From Phoronis australis (taxonomy: Eukaryota; Phoronida; Phoronidae), in NCBI GenBank assembly GCA_002633005.1, contig NMRA01000164.1, positions 46,289 to 110,288 of the forward strand: a stretch of 64,000 nucleotides of DNA. The letters are read 5' to 3'. This document shows, piece after piece, positions 1 through 11,800 of this stretch. Made by a program: the position numbers and the translations under genes. Every line of letters starts with the position of its first letter. The first letter of the stretch is position 1. Under the pieces are notes generated by a model that was given only the letters and a program-made list of their open reading frames with translations, had not been told where the DNA came from and did no database searches.

Positions 1-591
1 CGGCATGACAGATGAGGTAAAAACGTTGCACGTCAATTCGCCTGAATATCAGGGTTGCGGCACCGCAGTATTTCCCTAATCAAATCAAAATATATCTTAA
101 AGTAGAGAAGCTAGTTACCAAAAGAAATCAGCTATAGAACTGCTCTTTCAGCGGTGAATCCATCTAAAATGCTTGGCTACTTCAGAAGTGTCGACGGAAG
201 CGCGCGCACAATTAATTCCCGCGCGCTTTGCCGATGAGCCACAAAGACTCAACAATTCACAATGCAAAAAACTATATTTTCAGAGTGAACCCCCCTCAAT
301 TTTTTCCACTGAAGTTGGTTTACTTGGGGTTTACACACGCTGGCGGTGACGTTTTTGTTTTGCTGGATACGCTTTTTTTTTTAATTTTTGGGTCCTGGCT
401 CGAGGGGGGGGTTAAACCCCCTGAGCCCCCCCGTAGATCCGCCACTGAGCAGAAAAGATCTGATCAATGGCTTGGCTACACGAAACGTGGCCACTTGGTC
501 AGATTTTAAAACCATGCTGAGTTGATATGTGATTTGTAGCCTATGTGTACTTCAACATTTCAAATCGTCTCTTATGTGCAGTGCTGTAGTG
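1..591. other. Intergenic, no gene
   Basis: A GC-rich patch at about 400-450 (GGGGTTAAACCCCCTGAGCC, GTAGATCCGCCACTG) looks like the end of a MITE. Nothing else recognised. Confidence 0.5.
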
Positions 592-960
592 GGGGGGGGG
601 GCGGTAGGCGCGCGTAGGCGCAGCCAACCACCTTTTTGTTTTTTAATGTAGCGCCTACCCACCGTAAATTACAGTATAGTGGGGCGTACGCGCACTTGCG
701 CGCAGCCAACCACCTTTCTACTTTTTAAGGTAGCACCCATAAACGCGCCTTACGTGACGGTTAAGTGGGGCGTAGTATTGAAACTTTATTTATTTATTTA
801 TTTGTTATTGTGATATTTAAAATGAGGGTGGCCTCTTCAGTGACAGCACTGCTTTCCAAGAGGGTCCTCAAACGATTAGCTTACGGCATCAATGCGCTGC
901 TGCGGCTGACGACAGCATTGTTGCCGAACATTTCGGCGCGCGCGACCACCAGCCCTATGC
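592..960 (+). repeat. Dispersed repeat with two imperfect tandem GC-rich units (copy 1)
   Basis: Units of about 90 bases contain GCAGCCAACCACCTTT and GTAGCGCCTACCCACCGTAA, followed by GACAGCATTGTTGCCGAACA and GGCGCGCGCGACCA. The whole block recurs inverted at 35215-35505. Confidence 0.7.
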
Positions 961-1097
961 TTCGATGAGCTATTGGCAAACATCAAAAACAGCATGTCTT
1001 ACTTTGCTCTTTGAAGTGCACGCGGTTGCTGCAGCTGGTCATTGCAATGGACTCGTTCAAACGAGACGAACCCATTGATGCCAAATTATAAGTTTAA

Positions 1098-1632
1098 TTG
1101 AGGGCCGCTATGAAACGACAATCAACTGGTTGCCAATCGGTACTAAAATATTTTAAGAAGATGCCGAGATCAGAAAGCACGGGACCAAACCCCCCTGCTG
1201 ACAGTGACTCATTTGCTGAAACTAGTATTCCTGAAACGGATCCCTCCACGTCTGAAACGGAAATATCTGCAGGTGATCCAGATAATGACTCCACAGTGGC
1301 CAAGCGTGTGGAATTACGATCAGTGGATGGAATTCAAGAAAAAGTATCCCTGGTTGGAACACAAGGATGGAAAGCTGGGTTGCGTTTCTTGCTATAATGT
1401 ACTAGACCTAGGTTTGATGAAAGAAAGTGGCGTATCAACATCTTCGGAGTGGACACAGTTTCTGATAGAAGCAGCTGGAGATTCCCGACTGGCTAAACTT
1501 AAGTCGCTCAGGAGTAAAATCAGTCGTCATATGAGCTCTAAAGCCCACAACATTGCTCAAAGTATTGACGAAACGAAAAGTAAAAGGGCAATTGAAAATA
1601 CATCGGTTAAAGTTGCAGGCCTACGCTTTTGA
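1098..1632 (+). pseudogene. Frameshifted TTF/BED-type zinc-finger ORF fragment of a hAT-like transposon
   Basis: Two overlapping frames read as one broken protein. The first (1098-1397) begins MRAAMKRQSTGCQSVLKYFK and continues into an acidic Ser/Thr-rich stretch. The second (open to 1632) gives WMEFKKKYPWLEHKDGKLGC, then VSC and later RHMSSKAHN. C-x2-C followed by H-x5-H, after a KYPWLE motif, is the pattern of TTF/BED-like fingers at the N-terminus of hAT-derived proteins such as ZNF862 or KIAA1586. The frames meet near 1300, so a one-base shift separates them. No transposase catalytic region follows. Family assignment is inference from motif pattern. Confidence 0.5.
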
Positions 1633-2529
1633 AGTTCTCCTCTCCTAATAATATATATCCGCGCATACGCTCATAGAAGTTGGACTGGCGGCATTGTTTT
1701 GTTTACATTAAAGGTCAAAGGTCACTTTGAATAGTATGTTTTTCACATTCTGTGCCCCATTAAGAGATACGAAAATAGAAGCAGCAGTTGTACTGTAAAC
1801 CAATCAAAACAAATAAGTGTTCATTATAATATCATGGAAGACGGAGCCTTTTTTGCAGGCAAATCATAAGAATAAATAATGGAAATCGCCTCTGTTTCAA
1901 GATTGAATTTCCTTATAGGTGTTGAGACCAATAATTGAGACAGGGAACCTGAAGGAAATCAGTATAGCATTATACCGGTATTTATTATACGGTAAGCAGT
2001 CCCCGAACTGAGTCGTGGTTGTTTTAACACTCAGTGAATATGATAGTTTTTGCAGCAAGCAAATAGCTGCAACGTTTTCTGAAATGGTGACTTTTTGCAC
2101 GCCAAACGTTTTATGCTCAGAGTAATAACTTACGGGTATACAATTTTACATTTATGTCACGCATACAAAGGAAAGGCAGTCGAAGGAACAAAAACACGAA
2201 ATACTCAGTTTAAGGCATAAACAAGTAGAAGGAGTCGCAGTCTGTGCCTATATGGGGAACATTTCACCAAAATTTTCTTTGGGAAAATCCCGAGGGTCGC
2301 TCTCCCATAGAAGGGGTGATCATTAGGCATGTGCCGCCAACTCGCGTGGACATTTTGGCCTTGTTAAAGATGTTGTGAGGTGGGTAATTTAATTGGCTTG
2401 AGGTATAGTCTCGGGTAGGTATCTGGGATACTTTCAGGCATTGTCTTGGATTTGTTAAAATGGTGAAATCGGGGGGTCAATATTTTTGACCGAGAATTCG
2501 TCATCATAACTGTATAGCTGGAATTTCAA
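1633..2529. other. Intergenic, nothing recognised
   Basis: AT-rich; short frames only, without homology that I recognise. Confidence 0.5.
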
Positions 2530-3330
2530 CTTTGATCTCTAGCAGTTGCGCCGCGCATGGGTGGGAATTGTTAGCATTTGTTTTGTACGAACAAAGTAAG
2601 TTTAGAGCTGTTATCGTCGAAAACTTCATCGGAACGAATTTCATTTACATTTTTGGAATATTTTGCCGTCTAATGCCCCAAAACATTGTTAAACGGAGGA
2701 CCATCTGCTTGCTGTGGGTACTACCCTTGCTTAGCTGGTAGGCGTAACGATAACCGTGTAGACGTGTTCCTATAACTGCGAAAGTTTATAATTTCCTTAC
2801 AATGTATCCGCGTAATAACTTGATACTACTTGAACCCCGATAACATCCCAAAATCGTGTACCTAGGACAAATAATAACAAATATATATTTGTTAACACTA
2901 GGCCAATGCGAGAATTTGTCACCTTGTTTACTATTACTAAAACGTTTCACAACTTCGTTCCTTTTTCAACCGAATTGAATAAAAGTCATATCATTAGAAA
3001 CCCCTTCATCAGCTCTTGATGTTTTATGGTCATGTAAGAATCAAAAGATAAAACATACTTCATTAACAAATATCTTGTTTCGTTCTTGACTGGTAAAAGG
3101 TTTTTTTAATTCTAAAAACTAAGTGTTACCAAAACGCGATCCCCCGTTTGACAATGGTTGGAGCCTTCGGTCCACAAAATATTACAAAGCATAGGTGGAA
3201 TTTGTTCAGAAGTCGTTTTGTGATAACAGTTCTAAACTTACTTCGTTTATACCAACAACTGGTCCATCCTAAGCCTCATAGTCCATAACACCGGAGCAAA
3301 CGAATGCAAACAATTCCCACTCATGTGCAG
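2530..3330. repeat. Foldback: inverted repeat arms about 2545-2710 and 3140-3325
   Basis: The right arm reverse-complemented shares GTGGGAATTGTT, AAGTAAGTTTAGA, CTGTTATC and CATTGTNAAACGG in order with the left arm, with gaps. About 430 bases lie between. An old, diverged TIR or foldback element. Confidence 0.5.
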
Positions 3331-4170
3331 TGCAACCTGAGCCGCGAGAGAGTTCTATGTTTTCACGTTTTCCATAGAACCGAGGACATGGCCAATGTCA
3401 ACTCCCTCAAGTGACCCAAACACTCAAGCCCCATAATTTCACGATTGCTTCATAATCATTTCCTCATTTTTGTTCATATTGGAATCGCCAAGGGAGACTC
3501 GTGTGGTAAGGTTCCAGACAACCAGCGATTTCTTGGAAAATTAGTCATTAAACCCGACAACTTGAATTACACTGGGCATTTTTTATACGCGCCACCCACA
3601 TAAACTAAGAATAAAACAAAACATTTAATCACTAATCTATGAGTCTGTGTTGTTGAATGTCGGAGTAGTTCTGCATGCCGCAGTAGTCATGGCCACGTGC
3701 TGATGGACACACAAGTCGTCTCGACCGCGCCCTCACAACAGTGCCACCGACCATCATTGTCACTGCTATCACTCGACGTCACAGCATTTGACGCAGTAAC
3801 AAGTTCCTCAGCGGCACAAGGGCGCAGGTGGCATCGATTCCGTCGAATTTCTTGACCATTTTCCGTTGCCAGCTAATGAAAACAGCCACCATGTTTTTCT
3901 GTGATTTTTGCTAGAAACCACTTTTTTCGATCTTTGGCCAGCACGCGAATTGTTTGGCCCTTTACCAGCGGTGGTACGTCTTTTGCGTGTCAAATGCCTT
4001 GCGTTTTCTGTCTTGCGGAAAGTTCAGAATTACGGTCGCTGTAAATCTCGGGACCCAGAAGCGTTGCTGTTACCCTATAGTGAAAAAAGCTCAGCGAAAC
4101 CTGTACGGAGTCAATGGGTGTGGGTGTATTGTTCAGTAAGGCATTGACATTCTTACAGCACATTACAGAT
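3331..4170. other. Intergenic, nothing recognised
   Basis: Short overlapping frames on both strands at 3808-4147 lack recognisable motifs. Confidence 0.5.
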
Positions 4171-4990
4171 GCGGATCTAGGATATCACAAGGGGGAGGGC
4201 CAACATTTTATCCGGCTGTAAGCATTTGCGCAAACCACGATTGTAGATGCGCAAAGCACCGAATGGGGGAGGTCGGAAATTTTTCTGTTTTTTCCTCTAA
4301 AAATCAAGCATTTTCCTTGGTTCCTGAAGTTTTTATTATCCAAGAAAAAAAGTCAAAACTAAAAACGCGGAGAACATGTCAAAACAGGAACAAGTGCGAT
4401 AACCACAGGCTCGAACTCATGATCTGGCGGAAAGGGCACGTGTGCTTTGCCACTACACCACCACGATTTTTCTGCTAATCTTACACCAAGAGACCTACTT
4501 GTTTATGGTCCACAGCGTTTGCGCGCGAAACCTACTTCTTTTTGTAATGCTTATTACACGTTTTATATTTTGTGCAATAGGTTCTTAACAAATTTGTTAT
4601 ATTTAAAATAGTCTTTAAATGCCCAAAAGACCAAATCCGTTTTTCGTGTTGGCAATAATGACGGAATTGCTTTGGAAATCGTCTTAAGTTAAGGTTTGAC
4701 AAAGACAGAATTATGAGTTTCTGAGTGATTCACTAAGGTTTCGATTAAAATTCACATCTTACCAGCAGCTTCTGTTTTTTTCATCGTCACTCAGGTTCCA
4801 TTTTCTTTAAAGAATGAAGTAAATTTTCTTCATTGCACAGTGGAGCAGACGACGGAAACGGAGTCGTAGTGCGCAGCGCCACTGCCGGTCGCCTGGGATA
4901 TCGCGGGAGTCGCCTGGGATATCGCGGGAGAGCCTATATTTAGTTATAGTTCCGTTACGGATGCGCCGTGTTCCGAATTTGACACTTGAA
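4171..4990 (+). repeat. Dispersed repeat R4, copy A, with a tRNA-like part
   Basis: About 90% alike to 36363-37300. Begins GCGGATCTAGGATATCACAA and contains GTTTGCGCGCGAAACCTACT and GTAGTGCGCAGCGCCACTGC. At 4400-4475 the minus strand has a good Pol III A box (TGGTGTAGTGG) and B box (GAGTTCGAGCC), so part of it is tRNA-derived. Non-coding. Confidence 0.7.
4889..4930 (+). repeat. 21-bp perfect tandem duplication
   Basis: TCGCCTGGGATATCGCGGGAG followed by an identical unit shifted by 21 bases; R4 copy B has a single unit at the same place. Confidence 0.85.
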
Positions 4991-7900
4991 ATTGATTACG
5001 CTCTTGCTGTTTTTTTTTTTTTTTGCGGCAGCCATTAAGCGCTTCTTTATGATAGGCGTGACATAGCCAACATGTCGCTCAATAAACAGGTCAGGGTGAC
5101 GATGTGGGAACCATTTTCCGATAATATTTCACGAGGACCTCCAAAATAACTGAGCACATTCTTTGTTACTTTAAATAGGCCTAGAACGCAATAAACAAAC
5201 TAAAAATTTCAATATCGAAAGTAGTTTTCTACCACCAAATTAGAATTCAATTTGCTCACTAGGGCCCGGTCTCTAATGTTTGTACTCGAAATTATTATTG
5301 GCAATTCTCTGCTCTTTTGTGCGAACTCAAGATAAGTGGTTATTTGACTGTTGGAATGCGTTATAGTTTACGCATTACGAGTTTCTAGTCCAAGTTTGCA
5401 CTTGATGACCGTTACATTCGTGCTAGAAACTTGAATAAAAACTCGAAATTTTGAGTTCAAACTCGAACTTTTAGCCTTAATGTTGGGTTTATCAATTGCA
5501 AACTAGGACTAATAAATTATCCACGTAAACTCATTATCTGCTCAAGCGTAAAATAATAGACGCTTACCTTGAGTTCGCACAAAAGTAAAGCTGAAAATGC
5601 CTAACATAATTTCGAGATCCATGTCGGGTAAAAAGGTTAGAGACTGGGATTTGTTCGTAAAGATTTTTAATTTATGTTGATATCAAAGCAATTTTGAATA
5701 GACGAGCTCAATGCACTAGAACCTCATGGATCAAACATAAAAACTTCTTAAATTATATCATTGATTTTTTTCCGCAACAATGTATCATATTCATTACGCC
5801 ACATCTTAAATGTCAATTGTCATACAGTTTGATTTTACTTTATTTCTGTTTCTGTTGAAGGATGTTATCATATCCGAAAATTTCAGCTGATCCATTCTTG
5901 TTTTATTTACCTATATATATTCTACATTTCGTGAAACAATAGTATCCTTGAGAGGATCTGGATCGCCTTATTTAGTTTCAGATTTATTTTCTACGTTCCG
6001 CTTTTTGTTTCAAATTTCAAAAAAGCGACCTGTCAACTGCTCGCCACTTCGTCAATTTTTCTCGCCAGGCAAAACATGTCTCTCCTTATTTGGTAGGCGT
6101 CGCACATTTCCTTTATATGGAAAATGTGACCTTTGACCTCAAGCGACTTCAAGCAATTGACTGAGCGAATTCGCGCATTTATCATAAGTGGGTGGGAGAT
6201 CAGAAACTCTGTGACAACCAAAGATTCTTTCCTTCGCACGTATTTCAAAAATCGTAAATTTTGTGATTTTTCTGTCAATTTCCTCATAGGGAAGGTAAAT
6301 TACTTTGTACCAGACGTATTTTCATCAAGAATTGTTTAAGAGATATTTTTGACGAGCTTTCGCTTTCTATGCCTCTTTAACAGCGGATTCGTAAGAGGTC
6401 GACGACAGTTCCTTTATTACTAAAATAATTTGAGGTGATAAGAAAATTTCGAGAGACTATCGAGAACTAGTCAGTACCCTTTCAGCTCGACCCAAGGATT
6501 CCAGGCCTTTAGCATGGGTGGCGCACCATAGGGTGCTGGGGGACTTTTTTCAGTGCTGCGCCGCCCGTGTTTCTTGCATGTGCAGTGTTTCTTTGATTGG
6601 CTTGCGCTGGAGGTTTTGCATTAATCTTTAATTTCTTTGTTTATTCCGAGCCAGAACACACTGGTGTTTCAGGCCCGTAGCCAGGGGTGGTCGATATTAT
6701 TCCACGTATCGACCTCGACCTTAATTCGGTCTCGGTCGATACGCGGGATAATGTCTCGTGGGATATTACTTCATGTACGCCACTCTCGTTACGTTTTGTG
6801 TATGTAGTTTAGTCTTGGTATTGTCTCGGCTAGGGCTTTTCATCATTTAGTATTTTCTCGGGTGGGTATTGCGTGGTCTGCCAATGTACTGATTGCGTAG
6901 GTTTGGATTTTGACGTCACAGTGGCACACCCCTGCCCAGTTTTGGAGGGAACCCATCTCGGGAGATCCTCTTCAAAACGCGTTACTCCCAATAAAGGCGC
7001 TTGTGCCTGAACTGTAAATAACCACCGGGTATAAACCTACGTAGTTATTCCGCGAGGGAGATTACGATTTGGCAGGGAAATGTGATGTGTATGCTGGATG
7101 TGTTAAAGCAAACGCTCGCGTAAGCCTATGTGGTTCGATCCACTCTAGGAACCAGTACTGTTGCCCGTTTCATGAAAACTGACGTAAGACCCAAGACCAA
7201 AAATTTGTCTAAGACCGATATTGGTGCTAAACTGAAACTGAAGAAGAAATTTTATGAAAGACCGTTTCGTGAACACTAAGTCCGTTTTTTGTCTTCGGAA
7301 ATTATATGTCGGGTTTTGATGAAGATGAGCATACAAACTACGCGGTCGACACCTGTTGTGAATAAAAAAGCTAAGCGAGGCAGTGTGTGAAATACGCTTT
7401 CAAAAATAATCCTGGTACTGCAACTAACTCGCCCTGCATTGTTACTACGAGTCTCGGCCGCCTTGCCGGTTCTCGAATCGAAAGCAGGCGATCTTCAATT
7501 TGACATTATTAAGGGACCTTAAATTGTGAAAAAATAACGACGAAATTTGTTACTCGACAGTTTGGAGTGATGATAATCTTAAATTTTGGTCATTTAGACC
7601 AAAAGCGCAAATTTAGCTTAGACTGATTTCTTTCTTAATTTTGGTCCTAAGTAAGTTCATGAAACGGGCCCCTAGTTCCAAGATCCACTGCGTTGCATCT
7701 GGTTCCTAGATTGCATTTAGGGATAACCGACATAAAGCACCACAGCAGTTGAATATTTTAATTACTATAATCTGAATTTTGAAGACTTAAATGTTCAAAA
7801 TGTGGGATAGATATAATATTACATGCCCTGAACAGTAATGATTTCCCGTATCCAATGTAGCCCCCCCTAGTGGAACTAGGAGGAATTGATACCGTCGGAG

Positions 7901-8174
7901 CACAAATGAGAAACAACAGCCTCGCCATGTAAATAATCTTTATAAATCTTGTTCTCACCACTACATAAACACTGAAAAATCAATAACTAAAAAACTTATG
8001 AAAACGTAGAACTAATCGTAACAAGTAATAGGCCGTGACGAAAGCCATTTTGAAAGCTTGCACAGAAAGCAATCAAACAAATTCCTTATAATTCAATTGT
8101 AACAGCAAACAGAACCACTAGTCAATTTTTGAGATATTGAGACGTCGCTCTTTAAACTGAGCTGTGATTGCATA
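4991..8174. other. Intergenic region downstream of the dynein
   Basis: No gene recognised. Poly-T tract near 5010-5024; small imperfect hairpin near 6703-6742 (GTATCGACC...GGTCGATAC). The dynein 3' UTR must lie below 8175; no clear AATAAA is seen near the stop. Confidence 0.5.
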
Positions 8175-8870
8175 TTACTTTGTGTCGCAAAGAGCAGCCA
8201 CTCCTCTAAGGATCCATTTGTCAGGATTCTGCAAAGTTTTCAAGCTTACGCACGTAATAAACATAAGGTCAGTGCGTTGTGGCTTCTTGTAAACAGGGCA
8301 CTGGTACATCTTTTGGTCCTTGTTGCCACCTTGATTACTAGTCGCATACATGTGGATCACAGGAATTTGTACAAAAAGCACCTTCGGAAGAGGCTCAGTG
8401 AGGCGTGCATTGCGCCTATCCCAAGCCGCACCATCAAGGAATAGCCCATAAAAATTGACCCCTTCTTCTGGTGCCACCGTGATGTCTTCCTTGAACACTT
8501 TGAGTACGTCGTTGCAGAGTGTGACTGTGTCAAGAGCCCAACCTTTGTGCGCACGCGTCATCTCCTGGCGCATGGCTGTTAAGAATCCCTGGGGATTAAA
8601 GAAACCTGTCATCCAGAAGACGTTGGGTCTACCGTGGAATACCCACTTATAGAACTGCTCGTTGCGCTCGATGAGATCAGTAAACCAAAAGCCGATAGTA
8701 CTCGATTCCCACGAGACTCTCTTCCAAATGTTGGGCACACGGGCGTCGTACAGATTATCGAGGGCGTCGCGTAGATTCTCGTTCATAATGATGGTACCTT
8801 CGATCGCAAGTTTTAAGTCGGTTAGTGTTGCTCTCACGAGTGCTATGACTCTTTGCATACGGTCAATCTC
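8175..8870 (-). CDS. DNAH5/8-like: Dynein heavy chain, last coding exon (C-terminal domain)
   Basis: Begins after acceptor TTCTTCGCAG with [13 protein letters not shown] and runs 231 codons to TAA. It holds the dynein C-terminal domain, including [33 protein letters not shown] and [12 protein letters not shown], which match DNAH5/8. The phase-0 joint [14 protein letters not shown] restores the contiguous family sequence. The stop follows directly after the family-typical end [10 protein letters not shown]. Confidence 0.95.
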   Translation of the reverse strand, partial: EIDRMQRVIALVRATLTDLKLAIEGTIIMNENLRDALDNLYDARVPNIWKRVSWESSTIGFWFTDLIERNEQFYKWVFHGRPNVFWMTGFFNPQGFLTAMRQEMTRAHKGWALDTVTLCNDVLKVFKEDITVAPEEGVNFYGLFLDGAAWDRRNARLTEPLPKVLFVQIPVIHMYATSNQGGNKDQKMYQCPVYKKPQRTDLMFITCVSLKTLQNPDKWILRGVAALCDTK

Positions 8871-11800
8871 CTGCGAAGAAAATAGTAAAATTGTTACTAA
8901 TACCGTCATGCGCCACCGTCAGTTGTCCTGAAATGTCCATCTACATGTTTGCGGGAAATGCATTGTAGGCATCCCCACTCGCTGTTTGTTCCCAAAAAGT
9001 GCCCATAGCAGAATTTCCTTCTATTCCCCATTACTTGATATTGAACCCTTCGTGCATTTTTATACCGTCTTTTCGAAATAAAGGAGCTACTAATTGAGCT
9101 CATGGTTTTTTGCTGTTAAAAAAGGTTTCAAGTTTTGCCAGCAAAAACGTCTATTATAAATTTCTCCTAATGGATATTTACGGGTCGAAATGGTCTTTTT
9201 TCGAAGTTAGGATTCCTGTGAAGTTTTTACGCAATTTTTTAAAATAATCTTGTCTAGTCCCAAACTGTTACAATACGTCTTCTAGGAATATTACTTTTTT
9301 GACTTCCCAGTTCATCATAGGTGTTTTCGGGTTAGGAAAAAAGAATCCAAATAGCGAACAAGCTGACTTGCAGAAAAAAGCAATAGGTGCTTGCTGCGTT
9401 TAGTGCAACATACCTGTCGTAAAAAGATGTTTGATGGCTGAAGATGCCCCATTTTCTTTAAGTTATCCTGCACCTCGTGCTTGACGTAATCCATCGGTAG
9501 TTTTGATAGCATATCTTCTGCGTGTCTATACACAACAGCTTCGCGCGTTTCACCAATTCCTACACCGCTGTCCTTGGGCTGAATGTTTACAATAGTGTCC
9601 AAAATATCCTTTGCCCTGTTGCTCTGGTACGTGATGTCGGCATTCGGATGCAGGCCAAATACTTCAGGTGAATCAATGCTGGGGAGACATTCGATGAACT
9701 CCTCCACTTCTTCGTGTTTAGCTAATCTGGGTATGCTGTAGCCTGCATAAAAGGCGTAGTTTTCTTTGAACATGTGGTCGCCAAACCATACTTTTGCAAA
9801 AGTGTTCAACAAGCGCTTATCAAAGTCGTCGGTCACTCTACCACCGTACTGGACTTCGGCAATCATATAGCGGACTGTAGTCCAGGAGACGCCTCGCTTA
9901 ATATCCAGGTCGTCCAAGTGATTGTGTACAAACTGCACACTGGCTAACCAATCCGAGTAATTGAACTCGTACGGTATATTCCAGCCCAGAGAGCCATATT
10001 TTCTTCTTTCTTGCAGAACACTGTGAAGAAATGAAACGGCATAAAGCATTGGCTTCCACTGACACATGTTACTGATGTCCAGAAACTCCTGTGTAATGCC
10101 TGCATAAGTGCGTTTCAACCCTGCCTTGACGCCCTGCGGGGGCTCGTTCGTAAATTTGATGGATATCTGTAGGAGATTAATGGAAAAGTTTGGATGTACT
10201 TCGGTTGTAATCCAAACTCGGAACTGTTCGTGAATCGTTTCCGTTTCAGTAATGACAGAGAAGAGTTCTTCTAAAAAGTTAAGACCCAAGTGACAGTTTT
10301 GTAATAATACCCATCCTCCAGAGACAATCAGGGAGTTTACCAACTTCCGAGCATGTATTTCCTGGCCCTGGCCCATCGATATAGCTTGACAAGAAAGCCT
10401 GAGTCTTTTGGATAATGTTTCTATCGCATTAGTTGGATCTGACCCCATAGATAGGAGTCCAATCAGTGGAGTACGACAATTGCTTTCCTCGACGAGCTCT
10501 TCTAAGTTAAGAATAACTGGTTTGGCGTATTGCTTTCCTAAGGAACTTGCTATGTAATGTCTGGCCTGAGAGGTAACTCGATCTGCGCACCAAGCCCGAA
10601 TAAGAAGTAATCGTCGAAATGGGTCCAAAGAGTTATCATACCCATCTGGAATGGCTTCTTCTTCAGGAGCATCCTTCTCATACCACTGCTTCCAAACTTT
10701 CTCATTTCTAGGGATTTGGTTCAACAGGTCGGAAAAAGCGTTTAACCTGCTCAGTTGTACCAAATTAAGCCATGTCATGTCCAGGATCCACTTGCACGGT
10801 TTCGGCTCAACTGTGTGTAGTTCCAGTGCAGCTCCCCCTTTAATCAACATCTGGAATTCTGGAGGTTTGACGTGTCCAAGATCCATATCAATTCGAAGGG
10901 TGAGAAGCAGTGTGAACAAAAATTTATGGGTCTCATAGAGACCTCGACAGGAGTACCTAAACACTTCCTTGGTCAGGTAATCCACTATATTCATGATACG
11001 CTTAGACGCTAGTGGAGATCTTCCAGAGCGGTTGACGGACATGTCAAATAGCTGCAGAAACTGACGCAGTGATGTTTGATACATGCAATTTACCATGCTC
11101 ATGTCACATATCAAAAAGTAAAGAATGCTTCCTCTACTCGCCACAGGTCTGAATTCATCCCTGGCAGTATTGATTTTCGTTTCGGTCTCGGCAGAAATGA
11201 GAAGTTTTTCGCTCACGTCTGCCGCAGTTGCTTTTGTGACGTGCAGTACTACTATCAACGACTCATCATCAACTAGTGAACCTTGAGTACTTGTTAGTTT
11301 ATGTAGTAAATTGTCCTCAAGCGCTTTCATTTTACGTTTGTTGTTCAGAACGTCTTCAATAAGCCGCGTGCGTTCCGCTTCGAGCTCAGCCTTTTCAGCA
11401 AGAGTGACTCTGCTCAGAAGCTGATCTTCAAGCCCGCGCATGGTGACGGTAAAATCTATAATTGAAGTGCGTGCACTAATTTCTGGAGTATACGCTGGAT
11501 TTGGTAGTTTAGTTGTGATATACAAGAAAAATCCACTCATGACGTCACATTCTTTGTCACCAACCTGAACTTTTAAGATTGTCCCCGATTTGATGAAATT
11601 GCGTTCGAGAAGATTGTCTAGAATTGGATCAATTTCTTCTTCAATGTCCTCAATTAGTAGAGGTCGGCCTAAAGATAGTGAATCTTCCAAGTGGTTTCTA
11701 AAGTATTTATGGTTGAGTGACGTCACCTGGAGCTCTTTGTCTTTCTCTTTGTTTTTTATCCAAGTTTTACCTTGAGCTTGGGGGTCGATAAGCAATGGAT

